Positions 44,443 to 52,566 of a stretch of 64,000 bases of DNA are shown one piece after another. This DNA is from Planctomonas deserti (GTDB taxonomy: Bacteria > Actinomycetota > Actinomycetes > Actinomycetales > Microbacteriaceae). The position numbers and the translations under genes are program-made. Within the stretch, counting starts at the first letter, position 1; each line of letters opens with the position of its first letter. The notes below the pieces were generated by a model. That model was not told the origin of the DNA and made no database searches. It saw only the letters and a program-made list of their open reading frames with translations. The stretch is taken from contig NZ_QANL01000001.1 in assembly GCF_003067705.1 (NCBI RefSeq), forward strand, positions 496,001-560,000, read 5' to 3'.

Positions 44443-46851
44443 TCACTGCCGGCGGGACACCACGCTCAGGTCGTCGAAGACCACCGTGAGGGCGCTGGTC
44501 GCCGTGCTGCTCAGGTACGACCGCAGCGCGACGGCGCCCGGCTGGTGCAGGCCCGCCGTGCCGTCCGACGCGGACACCTGCCACTCGGCCGGTTCCACGC
44601 CGTCGGCGGCCCACGCCTTCGCCCGGATCGTCGCCGGGGCCGTGCCCACGACCTCGACCCGGAGCCTCAGGGCGCTTCCCGGTGCGACACGGATGCCGGT
44701 GGCCGCGGTGTCCAGGCTGGTGTCACCGCGCATCACCTCGACGCGGGCGGTGCCGTCGGGCAGCACCTTCAGCCGGCCCAGGTACTCGCCCGCCTCCGTG
44801 CGACGGGCGACCAGCGACGCGTACACGCCGCCGCCCGTGACGGGCTGCGCGAGCGCGACGGTCACCGACGCGTCCGAATCCCCCGTGGACACGCCCGCGA
44901 GGACCGCGTCCCGCGTCGATCCGGGAGGGGTCGCGAGGTGCGCAGCGCCGTCCGACACCCGGTAGTCGGCGGACGGCGTTCCGGCGGTCCAGGCGCCCCC
45001 GGTGTCCGCCGAACCCAGTCCGCCGTCGACGGTCCTGCCGAATGCATCGGCCGCGACGGTGTCAGCGGGAGCGGGAGCGGGCTCGGGTTCCGGCGCAGGA
45101 TCCGGCGCGGGTGCGGGTGCCGGCGCGGGCTCAGGAGCGGGCGCTGTCCTCGCCTCCGGTGCGGTGTCGGCGTCCGGGGCGAGGTTCGCCGTCGTGCCCG
45201 AGGTCGACACCGTGACGGCACCGCTCGACGCGGTGTTGCCGAACGGATCGGTGACCCGCACCTGGTAGGTGTGGGACCCGCGCGACACGGAGCTGTCGAG
45301 GAACGACATCGTGGGCCGGTTGCGCGGCGTCGACGAGGCCGTGACCGTGTGGATCGGCGCGGCCGTGTTGCCGTCCCGGATCACCCGGTAGGTGAGCGAG
45401 GCGTTGTCCCTGTCGAAGTTGGCCGGCCAGGTCACCCGGACGCTCCCACCCGTCTGCGCGGCCGCCGTGGGGACCCAGTTCGAGCCGCTCACGCGGGGGC
45501 CGTCGTCGTTCGGCGCGAGGTCGCGCACCACGAAGCGCGAGAGGCCCTGCTGGCGGCGGCCGTTCACGGTCGTGAACTCCCCGGCGTAGACCACGTACCC
45601 GCGCGCCCCGGTGACGCTCCACGGACCCTGGTTCGCCCCGGAGAACGACCCGGTGTTGAAGTCGGGGTAGAAGTGCAGCAGCGTCGGCGCCGGGCGTCCC
45701 TCGTAGTTGGTGTAGCCCAGGCGCTCCCGGGCGAGCGTTCCGGTCGCGCGGTTGGTGAACGCGAGGCCGCGCTGGTGGGTGCGCGGCGACGTCTCGGGGA
45801 ACCCGCCCGGCACGTTGCCGCAGAAATGGGGGTGTCCCGCGATGTACGTGACCTCGCTGGTGGAGAAGGACGAGTACGTGTCGCCGTGGCAGTCCTCCAT
45901 CCAGACGAGCGTCCCGTTCCACGTCGCGCGGAACGTGCCCTCGAAGTTGCCGCCCGCGCCGAACACGTACCCCGTGCCGTAGACGCCGTTCGCGTCGCTG
46001 CTGAGGCTAGTGATGGCGGCGTTGTCGCCGCCGTTGCGGATGAGGCTGTTCACCTCGAAGGGCAGGTTCCTGGTGCCGTCGTTCGTGGCGAACGCCGCGA
46101 GACCGTAGCCGGGGCGGTCCAGCCCGTTCATGGTGGTGAAGCTGCCGCCGAGCACCACCCGCGTGCGGTCGGGCGAGACGACGATCGAGGTCACCCGCCC
46201 GCCCGCCCCCACCGGGGCCCAGCTGGACAGCGCACCGTTGGTCGCCGCGGCCGCGGCGACCCGCTGACGCGTCGACGTGCCCACCGCGGTGAAGCTGCCG
46301 CCGAAGTACACCGTGTTGTTCGTCGCCGCGACCGCCCACACCGGTCCGTTCGCCCGCGGGGCGAACGAGGAGACCAGGGCTCCGCTCGCGATGTCGAACG
46401 CGGCGATGCGCCGACGCTCGGTGGACCCGACCGCGGTGAAGTCGCCGCCGACGTAGAGCCGGGTGCCGTCCGGGGACGCGGCGACGGCGCGCACCTGCCC
46501 GTTGAGTTGGGGGGCGAACGAGGTCAGCCGTCCCGTGGAGAGGCTGTAGGCGACGAGGTTCGAGCGGCGGACGGTGCTGACCCCGGCCGCGGCGCCCGCC
46601 GGCTGGGCGGTGCTGAAGCTTCCGCCCGCGTAGACCGTGTCGCCCACGATGGCCTGCGACCAGACGATGCCGTTGATCTGCGCGGTCGGCAGGGAGTCGG
46701 TGGACACGGTGCGCGGGGTGCCCGTTGGCGGGCTGGTGTCAGCCGCGGCCGGGGCGGCGGGCAGCAGGAGTGCCGCGGCCAGGACGGCGGCCGCACCGGC
46801 CGCTATCGCTTTCGTCAGACGCGCCGTTGCGTTGCGAGCGAACGAGACCAT
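44443..46851 (-). CDS. Secreted surface protein C (propeller, Pro/Ala linker, CTD x1)
   Basis: 802 aa, the shortest of the three paralogs. Signal peptide (1-37), the shared propeller-like region (AQINGIVWSQAIVGDTVYAGG), the cysteine pair in WMEDCHGD and AGHPHFCGN, and a fibronectin-like segment (TYQVRVTDPFGN). Instead of LamG and PKD modules there is a low-complexity Pro/Ala/Glu linker (about 555-592), then the C-terminal domain (GLGSADTGGAWTAG, ARRTEAGEYLGRLKV, FDDLSVVSRRQ). It may be the minimal form of the architecture. Function unknown and presumed extracellular. Confidence 0.9.
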   Translation of the reverse strand: MVSFARNATARLTKAIAAGAAAVLAAALLLPAAPAAADTSPPTGTPRTVSTDSLPTAQINGIVWSQAIVGDTVYAGGSFSTAQPAGAAAGVSTVRRSNLVAYSLSTGRLTSFAPQLNGQVRAVAASPDGTRLYVGGDFTAVGSTERRRIAAFDIASGALVSSFAPRANGPVWAVAATNNTVYFGGSFTAVGTSTRQRVAAAAATNGALSSWAPVGAGGRVTSIVVSPDRTRVVLGGSFTTMNGLDRPGYGLAAFATNDGTRNLPFEVNSLIRNGGDNAAITSLSSDANGVYGTGYVFGAGGNFEGTFRATWNGTLVWMEDCHGDTYSSFSTSEVTYIAGHPHFCGNVPGGFPETSPRTHQRGLAFTNRATGTLARERLGYTNYEGRPAPTLLHFYPDFNTGSFSGANQGPWSVTGARGYVVYAGEFTTVNGRRQQGLSRFVVRDLAPNDDGPRVSGSNWVPTAAAQTGGSVRVTWPANFDRDNASLTYRVIRDGNTAAPIHTVTASSTPRNRPTMSFLDSSVSRGSHTYQVRVTDPFGNTASSGAVTVSTSGTTANLAPDADTAPEARTAPAPEPAPAPAPAPDPAPEPEPAPAPADTVAADAFGRTVDGGLGSADTGGAWTAGTPSADYRVSDGAAHLATPPGSTRDAVLAGVSTGDSDASVTVALAQPVTGGGVYASLVARRTEAGEYLGRLKVLPDGTARVEVMRGDTSLDTAATGIRVAPGSALRLRVEVVGTAPATIRAKAWAADGVEPAEWQVSASDGTAGLHQPGAVALRSYLSSTATSALTVVFDDLSVVSRRQ

Positions 46852-46890
46852 GCTCGGGTCTCCTCAGAATGGGGTTCCTTCGGGTGAGGG

Positions 46891-46910
46891 CGGACGACGG
46901 CCGTCGTCCG
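46891..46910. promoter_or_regulatory. Perfect 20-base palindrome upstream of protein C
   Basis: CGGACGACGGCCGTCGTCCG reads identically on both strands with no loop, 40 bases before the protein C start and 67 bases past the end of the gene upstream. It may be an operator or a terminator stem. Confidence 0.5.
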
Positions 46911-46977
46911 ATGTGGATCGAGTCCACCTGGGAAGCCCTCGCATCCTACGACAGAGTGCGTATCCCGGCGAGAGGAT

Positions 46978-47718
46978 CTACCGAGGCGCTGCGCCCTCGA
47001 ACACCACCACACCCGCCTCAGTGGAGTAGTCCACCTCGATCCGCACCCGGTCGCGCTGGTCCTCGGGAACGGTGAAGATGTAGGCGCCCGTCGCGGTCTG
47101 ACCCGCCGCCACCTCGGCGGGCAGGTTGCTGCCGTTCGGTCCGGTCACGGGCGGCGCGGGCGTCTCATCGTCCCCGTAGTAGAGGTTGACGACCACAGTG
47201 CCCAGTGAGGCGGCCTCGTCGTCGGTGTTCGTGACGTTCACGGCGAAGCGCAGCGCCGGACCGGCGAGCTCGCCCGCACCGCGGGGCTCGCCCTCCACGG
47301 CGGCAAGGTCGGCGATGGCGATGGTGACGCCGGGCACCGCCTGCGACGGCTCGTCGAGGGGCGCGGACTCCTCCGGCGTCCCGACGGCGGGGTCACCGGG
47401 CGGGGTCCCGGGGGCGGGCGTCTCGGTGGAAGGGGTCTCGCCGGCGGGCGTCTCGGTCGCACCCGGCTCCGCGGAGGCGGACGGCTCGGGGTCCGGCGTC
47501 GGCTCTCCGGGGGTTTCGGACGGCGACGCGGACGCGCTCGGCGTCGGCTCTGCCGTGCCCGCGGCACCGGGGTCGCTGTTCTGACCGCGGAGCCCGAGGG
47601 ACGCGAGCACGATCACGACGATCAGCAGGACGATGCCGCCCACCACGAAGACCCACCGGGGGATCCTCCGACGGCCGGGCTCGTCGATCGGCATGGTGTC
47701 CTCGTTCACGTCGCTCAC
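46978..47718 (-). CDS. TM-anchored Pro/Ser/Glu-rich protein with DUF4352-like domain
   Basis: 246 aa. A cytoplasmic Arg-rich stub and one TM segment (WVFVVGGIVLLIVVIVLASLG, about 22-42) are followed by an extracytoplasmic low-complexity stretch (about 50-128) rich in Pro, Thr, Ser and Glu. A C-terminal immunoglobulin-like domain (VTIAIADLAAVEGEP, LRFAVNVTNTDDEAASLGTVVVNLYYG) resembles DUF4352. The linker would reach through the wall. No enzyme motif. It lies between the giant proteins and the beta-helix genes, so a structural role at the cell surface is likely. Confidence 0.75.
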   Translation of the reverse strand: MSDVNEDTMPIDEPGRRRIPRWVFVVGGIVLLIVVIVLASLGLRGQNSDPGAAGTAEPTPSASASPSETPGEPTPDPEPSASAEPGATETPAGETPSTETPAPGTPPGDPAVGTPEESAPLDEPSQAVPGVTIAIADLAAVEGEPRGAGELAGPALRFAVNVTNTDDEAASLGTVVVNLYYGDDETPAPPVTGPNGSNLPAEVAAGQTATGAYIFTVPEDQRDRVRIEVDYSTEAGVVVFEGAAPR

Positions 47719-47822
47719 GGCGCTCCCTATGTAATGCGGCCCACGGCCGGCGCTGTTCCGCTTGCGCCGAGCCGGTGACTCGTCAGTGTAGGGCCACGGC
47801 GGGCCGAGCCGTCACCGGACGC

Positions 47823-48755
47823 TCACCGCCCGCGTGTCACCACGACCTCGGTGCCGTCATCGCGGTACACGTTGCCTTTCAGCTGGATCTGCGTCGTCGG
47901 CGGGGCGATGATCGCGCAGTTGGGGTGCGAGGTGTTCCTGCCGAACCGGTTGTCCTCTATCACCATGCCGAGGATCGGGCCGCGACCCTTCTCGGACACG
48001 TTGACGGTGCAGAAGCCGTCGTCGACGGTGTTGCCCGTGAAGCTGAGGTTCGACACCGGTCCGAGGTCCTGGGTCACCTGCAGCACCGCGTTGTGCGGGC
48101 CCGACATCACGTTGTTCCGGATGCGGATGTTGTCCCCGGCCTGCACCTGGACGGAGTCGTCGTGGCTCGCGCCCCCGCCCTGGTTCGGGTCGACGCTGAA
48201 GTGGAGGTTGTCCTCGAGACGCGAGTCCTCGACGAGCACGTCGTCGCCCGTGATGTGCACGGCGTCGACGACCTGATGGATCAGCACGTTGCGCAGTTCG
48301 AAGTTCGAGCCGAGGACGCCGTTGATCCAGGGCGAGGGCACGGCTCCCACCAGCTCGCTGTCGATGACCGTGAACGGGAATCCGCTCTTGTAGTTGCTGA
48401 CGAGCGAGACGTTCTTCTCCGCGGCGCGGCCTCGGACGACCGAGTTCATGATGGTGACGTCCGGCGCCTTGATGGTCACGAACCCGCGGATGTCCATGCC
48501 GTCGAGGATCGTTCCCGGCTTCGTCACCACGATGTCCCCCTCGTGCACCACGAGCCGGGTGCCCGGAGGAACCCCCGGTTCGTTCGTGTTGAACACGACG
48601 GCGGGCGCGGGGTCCGGCTGCCGCACGGACCACGCGACGGCGAGCAGCAGGAGCACGAGCACCGCGAAAACGGCGATGGCGGTCCTGTGCCGACGATGGA
48701 ACGTCGGCACAGGACCGCCGTGCACGGCCGGGTCGACAGAACGGGGCGCGCGCAT
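47823..48755 (-). CDS. Membrane-anchored parallel beta-helix protein
   Basis: 310 aa. A single N-terminal TM (IAVFAVLVLLLLAVAWSV, about 27-45) with no good signal peptidase site suggests a membrane anchor. The rest is a right-handed parallel beta-helix (TILDGMDIRGFVTIKAPDVTI, NSVVRG, FTGNTVDDGFCTV) with a conserved SHDDSVQVQAGDNI patch and FGRNTSHPNCAI. Such helices belong to polysaccharide lyases, epimerases or hydrolases. The conserved HDD and HN residues are candidate active-site residues. Paralog of the next gene, about half identical by eye. Confidence 0.85.
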   Translation of the reverse strand: MRAPRSVDPAVHGGPVPTFHRRHRTAIAVFAVLVLLLLAVAWSVRQPDPAPAVVFNTNEPGVPPGTRLVVHEGDIVVTKPGTILDGMDIRGFVTIKAPDVTIMNSVVRGRAAEKNVSLVSNYKSGFPFTVIDSELVGAVPSPWINGVLGSNFELRNVLIHQVVDAVHITGDDVLVEDSRLEDNLHFSVDPNQGGGASHDDSVQVQAGDNIRIRNNVMSGPHNAVLQVTQDLGPVSNLSFTGNTVDDGFCTVNVSEKGRGPILGMVIEDNRFGRNTSHPNCAIIAPPTTQIQLKGNVYRDDGTEVVVTRGR

Positions 48756-48812
48756 GATGGGCCAGTTTACGGCCAGGGGACCTGAGCGATGACCGGGGTC
48801 ACCGCCCGGCGG

Positions 48813-49769
48813 CTAGTCGCCGCGGGTGACGGTGACGAGCGGACCGTTGTCCTCGAACCAGTTGTTGACCAGCGAAGGCTTGGTGCTGGTCGGAGAGATG
48901 ATGGCGCAGTCGGGGTGCTCGGTGTTCAGGCCGAACCGGTTGTCCTTGAAGGTGAGGCCGTAGATGGGACCGCGGTCCTTCTGGGAGATGTTGACGCTGC
49001 AGAAGCCGTGGTCGACGGCGTTGCCCTCGAAGAGCAGGTTCGAGACGTCGCCGGCGTCCTGGGTCACCTGAAGGACGGCGTTGTGGGCGTCCGTCATCAC
49101 GTTGTCGATGATCTTGATGTTGTTGCCGGCCTGGACCTGGATCGAGTCGTCGTGGCTGGGGCCGTTGCCGTGGTTCGGGTCCCTGTCGTAGTGCAGGTTG
49201 GCGTGCAGCCAGTTCCGCTCGACGGTCACGTTGCTGCCCGTGATGTGGATCGGGTCGATCACCCGGGAGATCTGGGTGTTGCGCACCGTGAAGTTGGAGC
49301 CGAGGATGCCGTTGATCCACGGCGAGGGGTAGCTGGCGCGCAGCTCGCTGTTGATGACGGTGAAGTTGTAGTTGTTGCCGTAGTTGCTGATCATCGAGTT
49401 GTTGCTCGAGAGCGCCTTGCCCCGCACGAGCGTGTTCTTGATGGTCACGTCCGGCGCCTTGATGCGGATGATGCCGCGCACGTCGAGGCCGTCGATGACG
49501 GTGCCCGCCTGGGTCACGGTGATGTCGCCGTTGTGGACCTTGAGGTCGACGCCGTCGGGCACGCCTGCGCCCTCACGGACCGCGCTCACGGAGACCACGC
49601 CGGAGCGCGACACGATCGCCTCCGCGGCAGAGGCGGGGGCGGCGCCGGCGGCACCGCCGACGAGGACGGCGGAGAGCGCCGCGGTCCCCGCGAGGAGCGC
49701 CACAGGCTTGCGCCAGGTGGGACGGATGGTTCTTGAGGCGCGCGAAAGGCGCGATTCGGCAAGTGCCAT
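48813..49769 (-). CDS. Secreted parallel beta-helix protein
   Basis: 318 aa with a signal peptide (hydrophobic core ALLAGTAALSAVLVGGAAGA, cleavage after about ASA). The beta-helix shares SPWINGILGSNF, HITGSNVTVE, GPSHDDSIQVQAGNNI, HNAVLQVTQD and FGLNTEHPDCAI with its neighbour. It differs mainly in being cleaved and released. A role in modifying the island's polysaccharide is inferred from fold and context; no substrate can be read. It is transcribed divergently from the cytidylyltransferase gene. Confidence 0.86.
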   Translation of the reverse strand: MALAESRLSRASRTIRPTWRKPVALLAGTAALSAVLVGGAAGAAPASAAEAIVSRSGVVSVSAVREGAGVPDGVDLKVHNGDITVTQAGTVIDGLDVRGIIRIKAPDVTIKNTLVRGKALSSNNSMISNYGNNYNFTVINSELRASYPSPWINGILGSNFTVRNTQISRVIDPIHITGSNVTVERNWLHANLHYDRDPNHGNGPSHDDSIQVQAGNNIKIIDNVMTDAHNAVLQVTQDAGDVSNLLFEGNAVDHGFCSVNISQKDRGPIYGLTFKDNRFGLNTEHPDCAIISPTSTKPSLVNNWFEDNGPLVTVTRGD

Positions 49770-49901
49770 GAGGGAGAGAGTCCTTTAGTCGTCCTGATAT
49801 GGGCGCATCAGGTTCAGATGTGTCGCGCAACTGTTTCCGGGCTCGTTATGCGACCGTTACATTTGATCGGGGTACACCGTAACAGAAATTCAGCGCAACC
49901 C

Positions 49902-49928
49902 CAGTACTTTTTCGCGGTCCCTCAGTAC
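49902..49928. promoter_or_regulatory. CAGTAC direct repeats, 21-base spacing
   Basis: CAGTAC at 49902-49907 and 49923-49928, each preceded by CC or CT. Same-face spacing suggests a regulator site between two divergent genes. Confidence 0.35.
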
Positions 49929-49964
49929 CGTGCGGGGGACAACCTTGGAATCCACTGGTCGCAA

Positions 49965-49983
49965 CCCCCCGAACGCGGGGTAC
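49965..49983 (+). promoter_or_regulatory. CCCCC-GRAA-GGGG box, site C
   Basis: CCCCCCGAACGCGGGGTAC, 117 bases before the cytidylyltransferase GTG. Confidence 0.45.
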
Positions 49984-50099
49984 GCTTCGGCCCCTCCCCG
50001 ACTTCAGGAAAGAGGCTCTCGCCGGGTAACGTTCTTCTCGTCCTCGCCGACTACCCCCCGGCGACATGGGGACGACTACCCGAGAAGAGAAGCGCACAC

Positions 50100-50549
50100 G
50101 TGACGCGAAAAATTGGCTACGCCGCAGGCGCGTTCGACCTGTTCCACGTCGGCCACCTGAACATCCTCAAGCACGCGAAGAGCCAGTGCGACTACCTGAT
50201 CGCGGGCGTCGTCTCCGACGAGATGCTCGAGCTGACCAAGGGCATCACCCCGGTCATCCCGCTCGCCGAGCGCCTCGAGATCGTGAGCCACATCAGCTAC
50301 GTCGACGAGGCCATCGCCGAGGTGCTGCCGAGCAAGCTCGACACCTGGCGCCAGGTCGGCTTCGACGTCTTCTTCAAGGGCGACGACTGGCGCGGCACGG
50401 AGAAGGGCCGCCGGCTCGAGCAGGAGTTCGCCGCCGTCGGCGTCGAGGTCGTCTACTTCCCCTACACGGCGCACACCTCGAGCACCCGGCTGCGCACCGC
50501 CCTCGACGCCCTGTCCGCCAGGGCGACGTCCAGCGTCAACGAGGCCTAG
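50100..50549 (+). CDS. TagD-like glycerol-3-phosphate cytidylyltransferase family protein
   Basis: 149 aa from the GTG at 50100, where the conserved TRKIGYAAGAFDLFHVGHLNILK begins. HVGH is the nucleotide-binding HxGH motif, and YTAHTSSTRLR stands in the place of the RTxGISST motif. The family makes CDP-glycerol or CDP-ribitol-type donors for teichoic acids and some capsules. The position at the end of the island, with a CDP-alcohol transferase inside it, suggests a phospho-alcohol substituent on the polysaccharide. ADP-linked substrates are the alternative. The ribosome site is weak (GAGAAG). Confidence 0.88.
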   Translation: MTRKIGYAAGAFDLFHVGHLNILKHAKSQCDYLIAGVVSDEMLELTKGITPVIPLAERLEIVSHISYVDEAIAEVLPSKLDTWRQVGFDVFFKGDDWRGTEKGRRLEQEFAAVGVEVVYFPYTAHTSSTRLRTALDALSARATSSVNEA

Positions 50550-50551
50550 GC

Positions 50552-50624
50552 CAGCGCGGCGTAGGTCAGCGAAGCGTAGTCAGCGCGGCGCAGTCAGCGC
50601 GGCATAGGTCAGCGCGGCGTAGCG
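50552..50624. repeat. 14-15 base tandem repeat across the recQ 3' end
   Basis: Five units of CAGCGCGGCGTAGGT type at 50552, 50567, 50581, 50595 and 50610. The last two include the recQ stop region, and each unit carries TCA or CAG at its border. Confidence 0.65.
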
Positions 50625-52477
50625 GACAGCACCTCGAGCACGGCCTCGCCGTAGGTCTCGAGCTTCTTCTGGCCGACCCCGCCGATCCCGGCGAGTGCCG
50701 CGAGCGTGCTGGGCCGCGTCGTCGCGAGCTCGCGCAGGGTGGCGTCCCCGAAGACCACGTACGCGGGCACGCCCTGCGATCGCGCCTGCTCGGCCCGCCA
50801 CTCGCGGAGCCGCTGGAACAGCGCGGCCGCATCGGCGTCGAGGTCCGAGTTCGCCTTCGCGAGCCCGGCCCCTCGGGCGCCGGACCTCCGGGAGGGGCGC
50901 TTCGGCTCCTCCCGCATCATCACGGTCCGTGTGCCGCTCAGCACCGCCCCGCTCGCCTCCGTGATCACGAGCGTGCCGAAGCCGTCGTCGTTGACGGCGA
51001 GGAGACCCTGGGCGAGCAGCTGGCGCACGACGCCGCGCCACTGCATGTCGGTCAGGTCGGTGCCGATGCCGAAGACCGTCAGGGTGTCGTGGCCCTGCTG
51101 CTGGACCCGCGGGGTGAGCTTGCCCAGGAGGATGTCGATGAGGTGGCCGGCGCCGAAGCGCTGGTTGCGCTCCCGCTGCAGGCGCACGACCGTCGACAGC
51201 AGCTTCTGGGCGGGCACGGTCCCGTCCCACCCGGCGACCGGCTCGAGGCAGGTGTCGCAGTTGCCGCACGGCTCGCTCGCCTGCCCGAAGTAGGCGAGCA
51301 GCTGCACCCGGCGGCAGCCGATGGTCTCGCAGAGCGCGAGCATGGCGTCCAGGTGCGCCGACAGGCGCCTGCGGTGCGCGAGGTCGCCCTCGGAGTCGTC
51401 GATCATCCGTCGCTGCTGCACGACGTCCTGCAGCCCGTAGGCGAGCCACGCGGTCGACGGCAGGCCGTCGCGACCGGCGCGCCCGGTCTCCTGGTAGTAG
51501 CCCTCGACCGACTTGGGGAGGTCGATGTGCGCCACGAAGCGCACGTCCGGCTTGTCGATGCCCATGCCGAACGCGATGGTCGCGCACATCACGATGCCGT
51601 CCTCGCGGAGGAACCGGGACTGGTTGGCCGCGCGGGTGCGGGCGTCGAGGCCGGCGTGGTACGGCAGCGCAGGGATCCCCTGGTCGACCAGGAACTTCGC
51701 GGTCTTTTCGACCGTGTTGCGGGACAGGCAGTAGACGATGCCGGCGTCGCCCCCGTGCTCCGTCTTGATCAGGTCGAGGAGCTGGCGCCTCGGCTCGTCC
51801 TTCGGCACGATCCGGTAGCGGATGTTGGGCCGGTCGAACGACGACACGAAGTGCCGGGCGGAGCCGAGCTTCAGCCGCGCCGTGATGTCGGCGTGGGTGG
51901 CCTCCGTCGCCGTCGCGGTCAGCGCGATCCGCGGCACACTCGGCCAGCGGTCCGCGAGCATCGACAGCGCGAGGTAGTCGCGCCGGAAGTCGTGCCCCCA
52001 CTGCGAGACGCAGTGGGCCTCGTCGATGGCGAACAGGGAGATCGTCGCGCGGTCGAGCAGCTGTCCGGTGCGCTCGAGGATGAGGCGCTCCGGCGCGAGG
52101 TAGAGCAGGTCGAGCTCCCCCGCGAGCAGCCGTCGCTCGACGTCGCGCACCTCGTCGAGGCTCTGCGTCGAGTTCAGGAACTCGGCACGCACGCCCACGG
52201 CACGGAGCGCGTCCACCTGATCCTGCATGAGCGCGATGAGTGGCGAGATGACGACGCCCGTGCCCTCGCGTACCAGGGCGGGCACCTGGTAGCAGAGGGA
52301 CTTGCCGCCGCCGGTCGGCATGAGGACGAGGGCGTCCCCGCCGCCGATGACGTGGTCGACGATCTGCTGCTGATCGCCCCGGAAGGACTCGTAGCCGAAC
52401 ACGCGTCGGAGCAGTTCGAGCGCGGTGCCGACGGGGCGCGCATCCTCGGTCGCGGGCAGGACGGTCATCCCCGACAT
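50609..52477 (-). CDS. recQ: ATP-dependent DNA helicase RecQ
   Basis: 622 aa. Motif 0 [14 protein letters not shown], Walker [17 protein letters not shown] box [17 protein letters not shown], motif IV-VI residues including [25 protein letters not shown] and [10 protein letters not shown]. The RecQ zinc cysteines CGNCDTC are followed by a winged helix, and the C-terminal HRDC domain reads [15 protein letters not shown], a complete RecQ plan. It unwinds recombination intermediates and stalled forks. The start at 52477 is the more upstream of two close ATGs (the other at 52468). Confidence 0.96.
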   Translation of the reverse strand: MSGMTVLPATEDARPVGTALELLRRVFGYESFRGDQQQIVDHVIGGGDALVLMPTGGGKSLCYQVPALVREGTGVVISPLIALMQDQVDALRAVGVRAEFLNSTQSLDEVRDVERRLLAGELDLLYLAPERLILERTGQLLDRATISLFAIDEAHCVSQWGHDFRRDYLALSMLADRWPSVPRIALTATATEATHADITARLKLGSARHFVSSFDRPNIRYRIVPKDEPRRQLLDLIKTEHGGDAGIVYCLSRNTVEKTAKFLVDQGIPALPYHAGLDARTRAANQSRFLREDGIVMCATIAFGMGIDKPDVRFVAHIDLPKSVEGYYQETGRAGRDGLPSTAWLAYGLQDVVQQRRMIDDSEGDLAHRRRLSAHLDAMLALCETIGCRRVQLLAYFGQASEPCGNCDTCLEPVAGWDGTVPAQKLLSTVVRLQRERNQRFGAGHLIDILLGKLTPRVQQQGHDTLTVFGIGTDLTDMQWRGVVRQLLAQGLLAVNDDGFGTLVITEASGAVLSGTRTVMMREEPKRPSRRSGARGAGLAKANSDLDADAAALFQRLREWRAEQARSQGVPAYVVFGDATLRELATTRPSTLAALAGIGGVGQKKLETYGEAVLEVLSATPR

Positions 52478-52516
52478 CGTAGCCGCCCGGGGGTCACGGA
52501 ACGCCGGGAACGACGC

Positions 52517-52549
52517 CAGCGGCCCGCCCCAGGAGGGGCGGGGCCGCTG
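52517..52549 (-). terminator. Hairpin after trxA
   Basis: CAGCGGCCCGCCCC-AGGA-GGGGCGGGGCCGCTG, 14 pairs with one bulge, 18 bases past the trxA stop; no T run. Confidence 0.7.
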
Positions 52550-52566
52550 CGCACGGGAGGTGCGGG

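Larger units (their letters stand above)
49770..50099. other. Divergent promoter region between beta-helix and cytidylyltransferase genes
   Basis: 330 bases with relatively AT-rich stretches. It holds two CAGTAC direct repeats 21 bases apart, the CCCCCCGAACGCGGGGTAC box (49965-49983), a looser box (TACCCCCC...GGGG, 50052-50071), and a half box GGGGTAC near 49868 about 100 bases from the beta-helix gene. No gene is supported. Confidence 0.55.

Noticed and set aside
50052-50071. Second full CCCCC-GRAA-GGGG box close to the cytidylyltransferase start
   Set aside because: The spacer is eight bases and lacks GRAA, so it fits the consensus poorly; kept only as a loose match in the region description.
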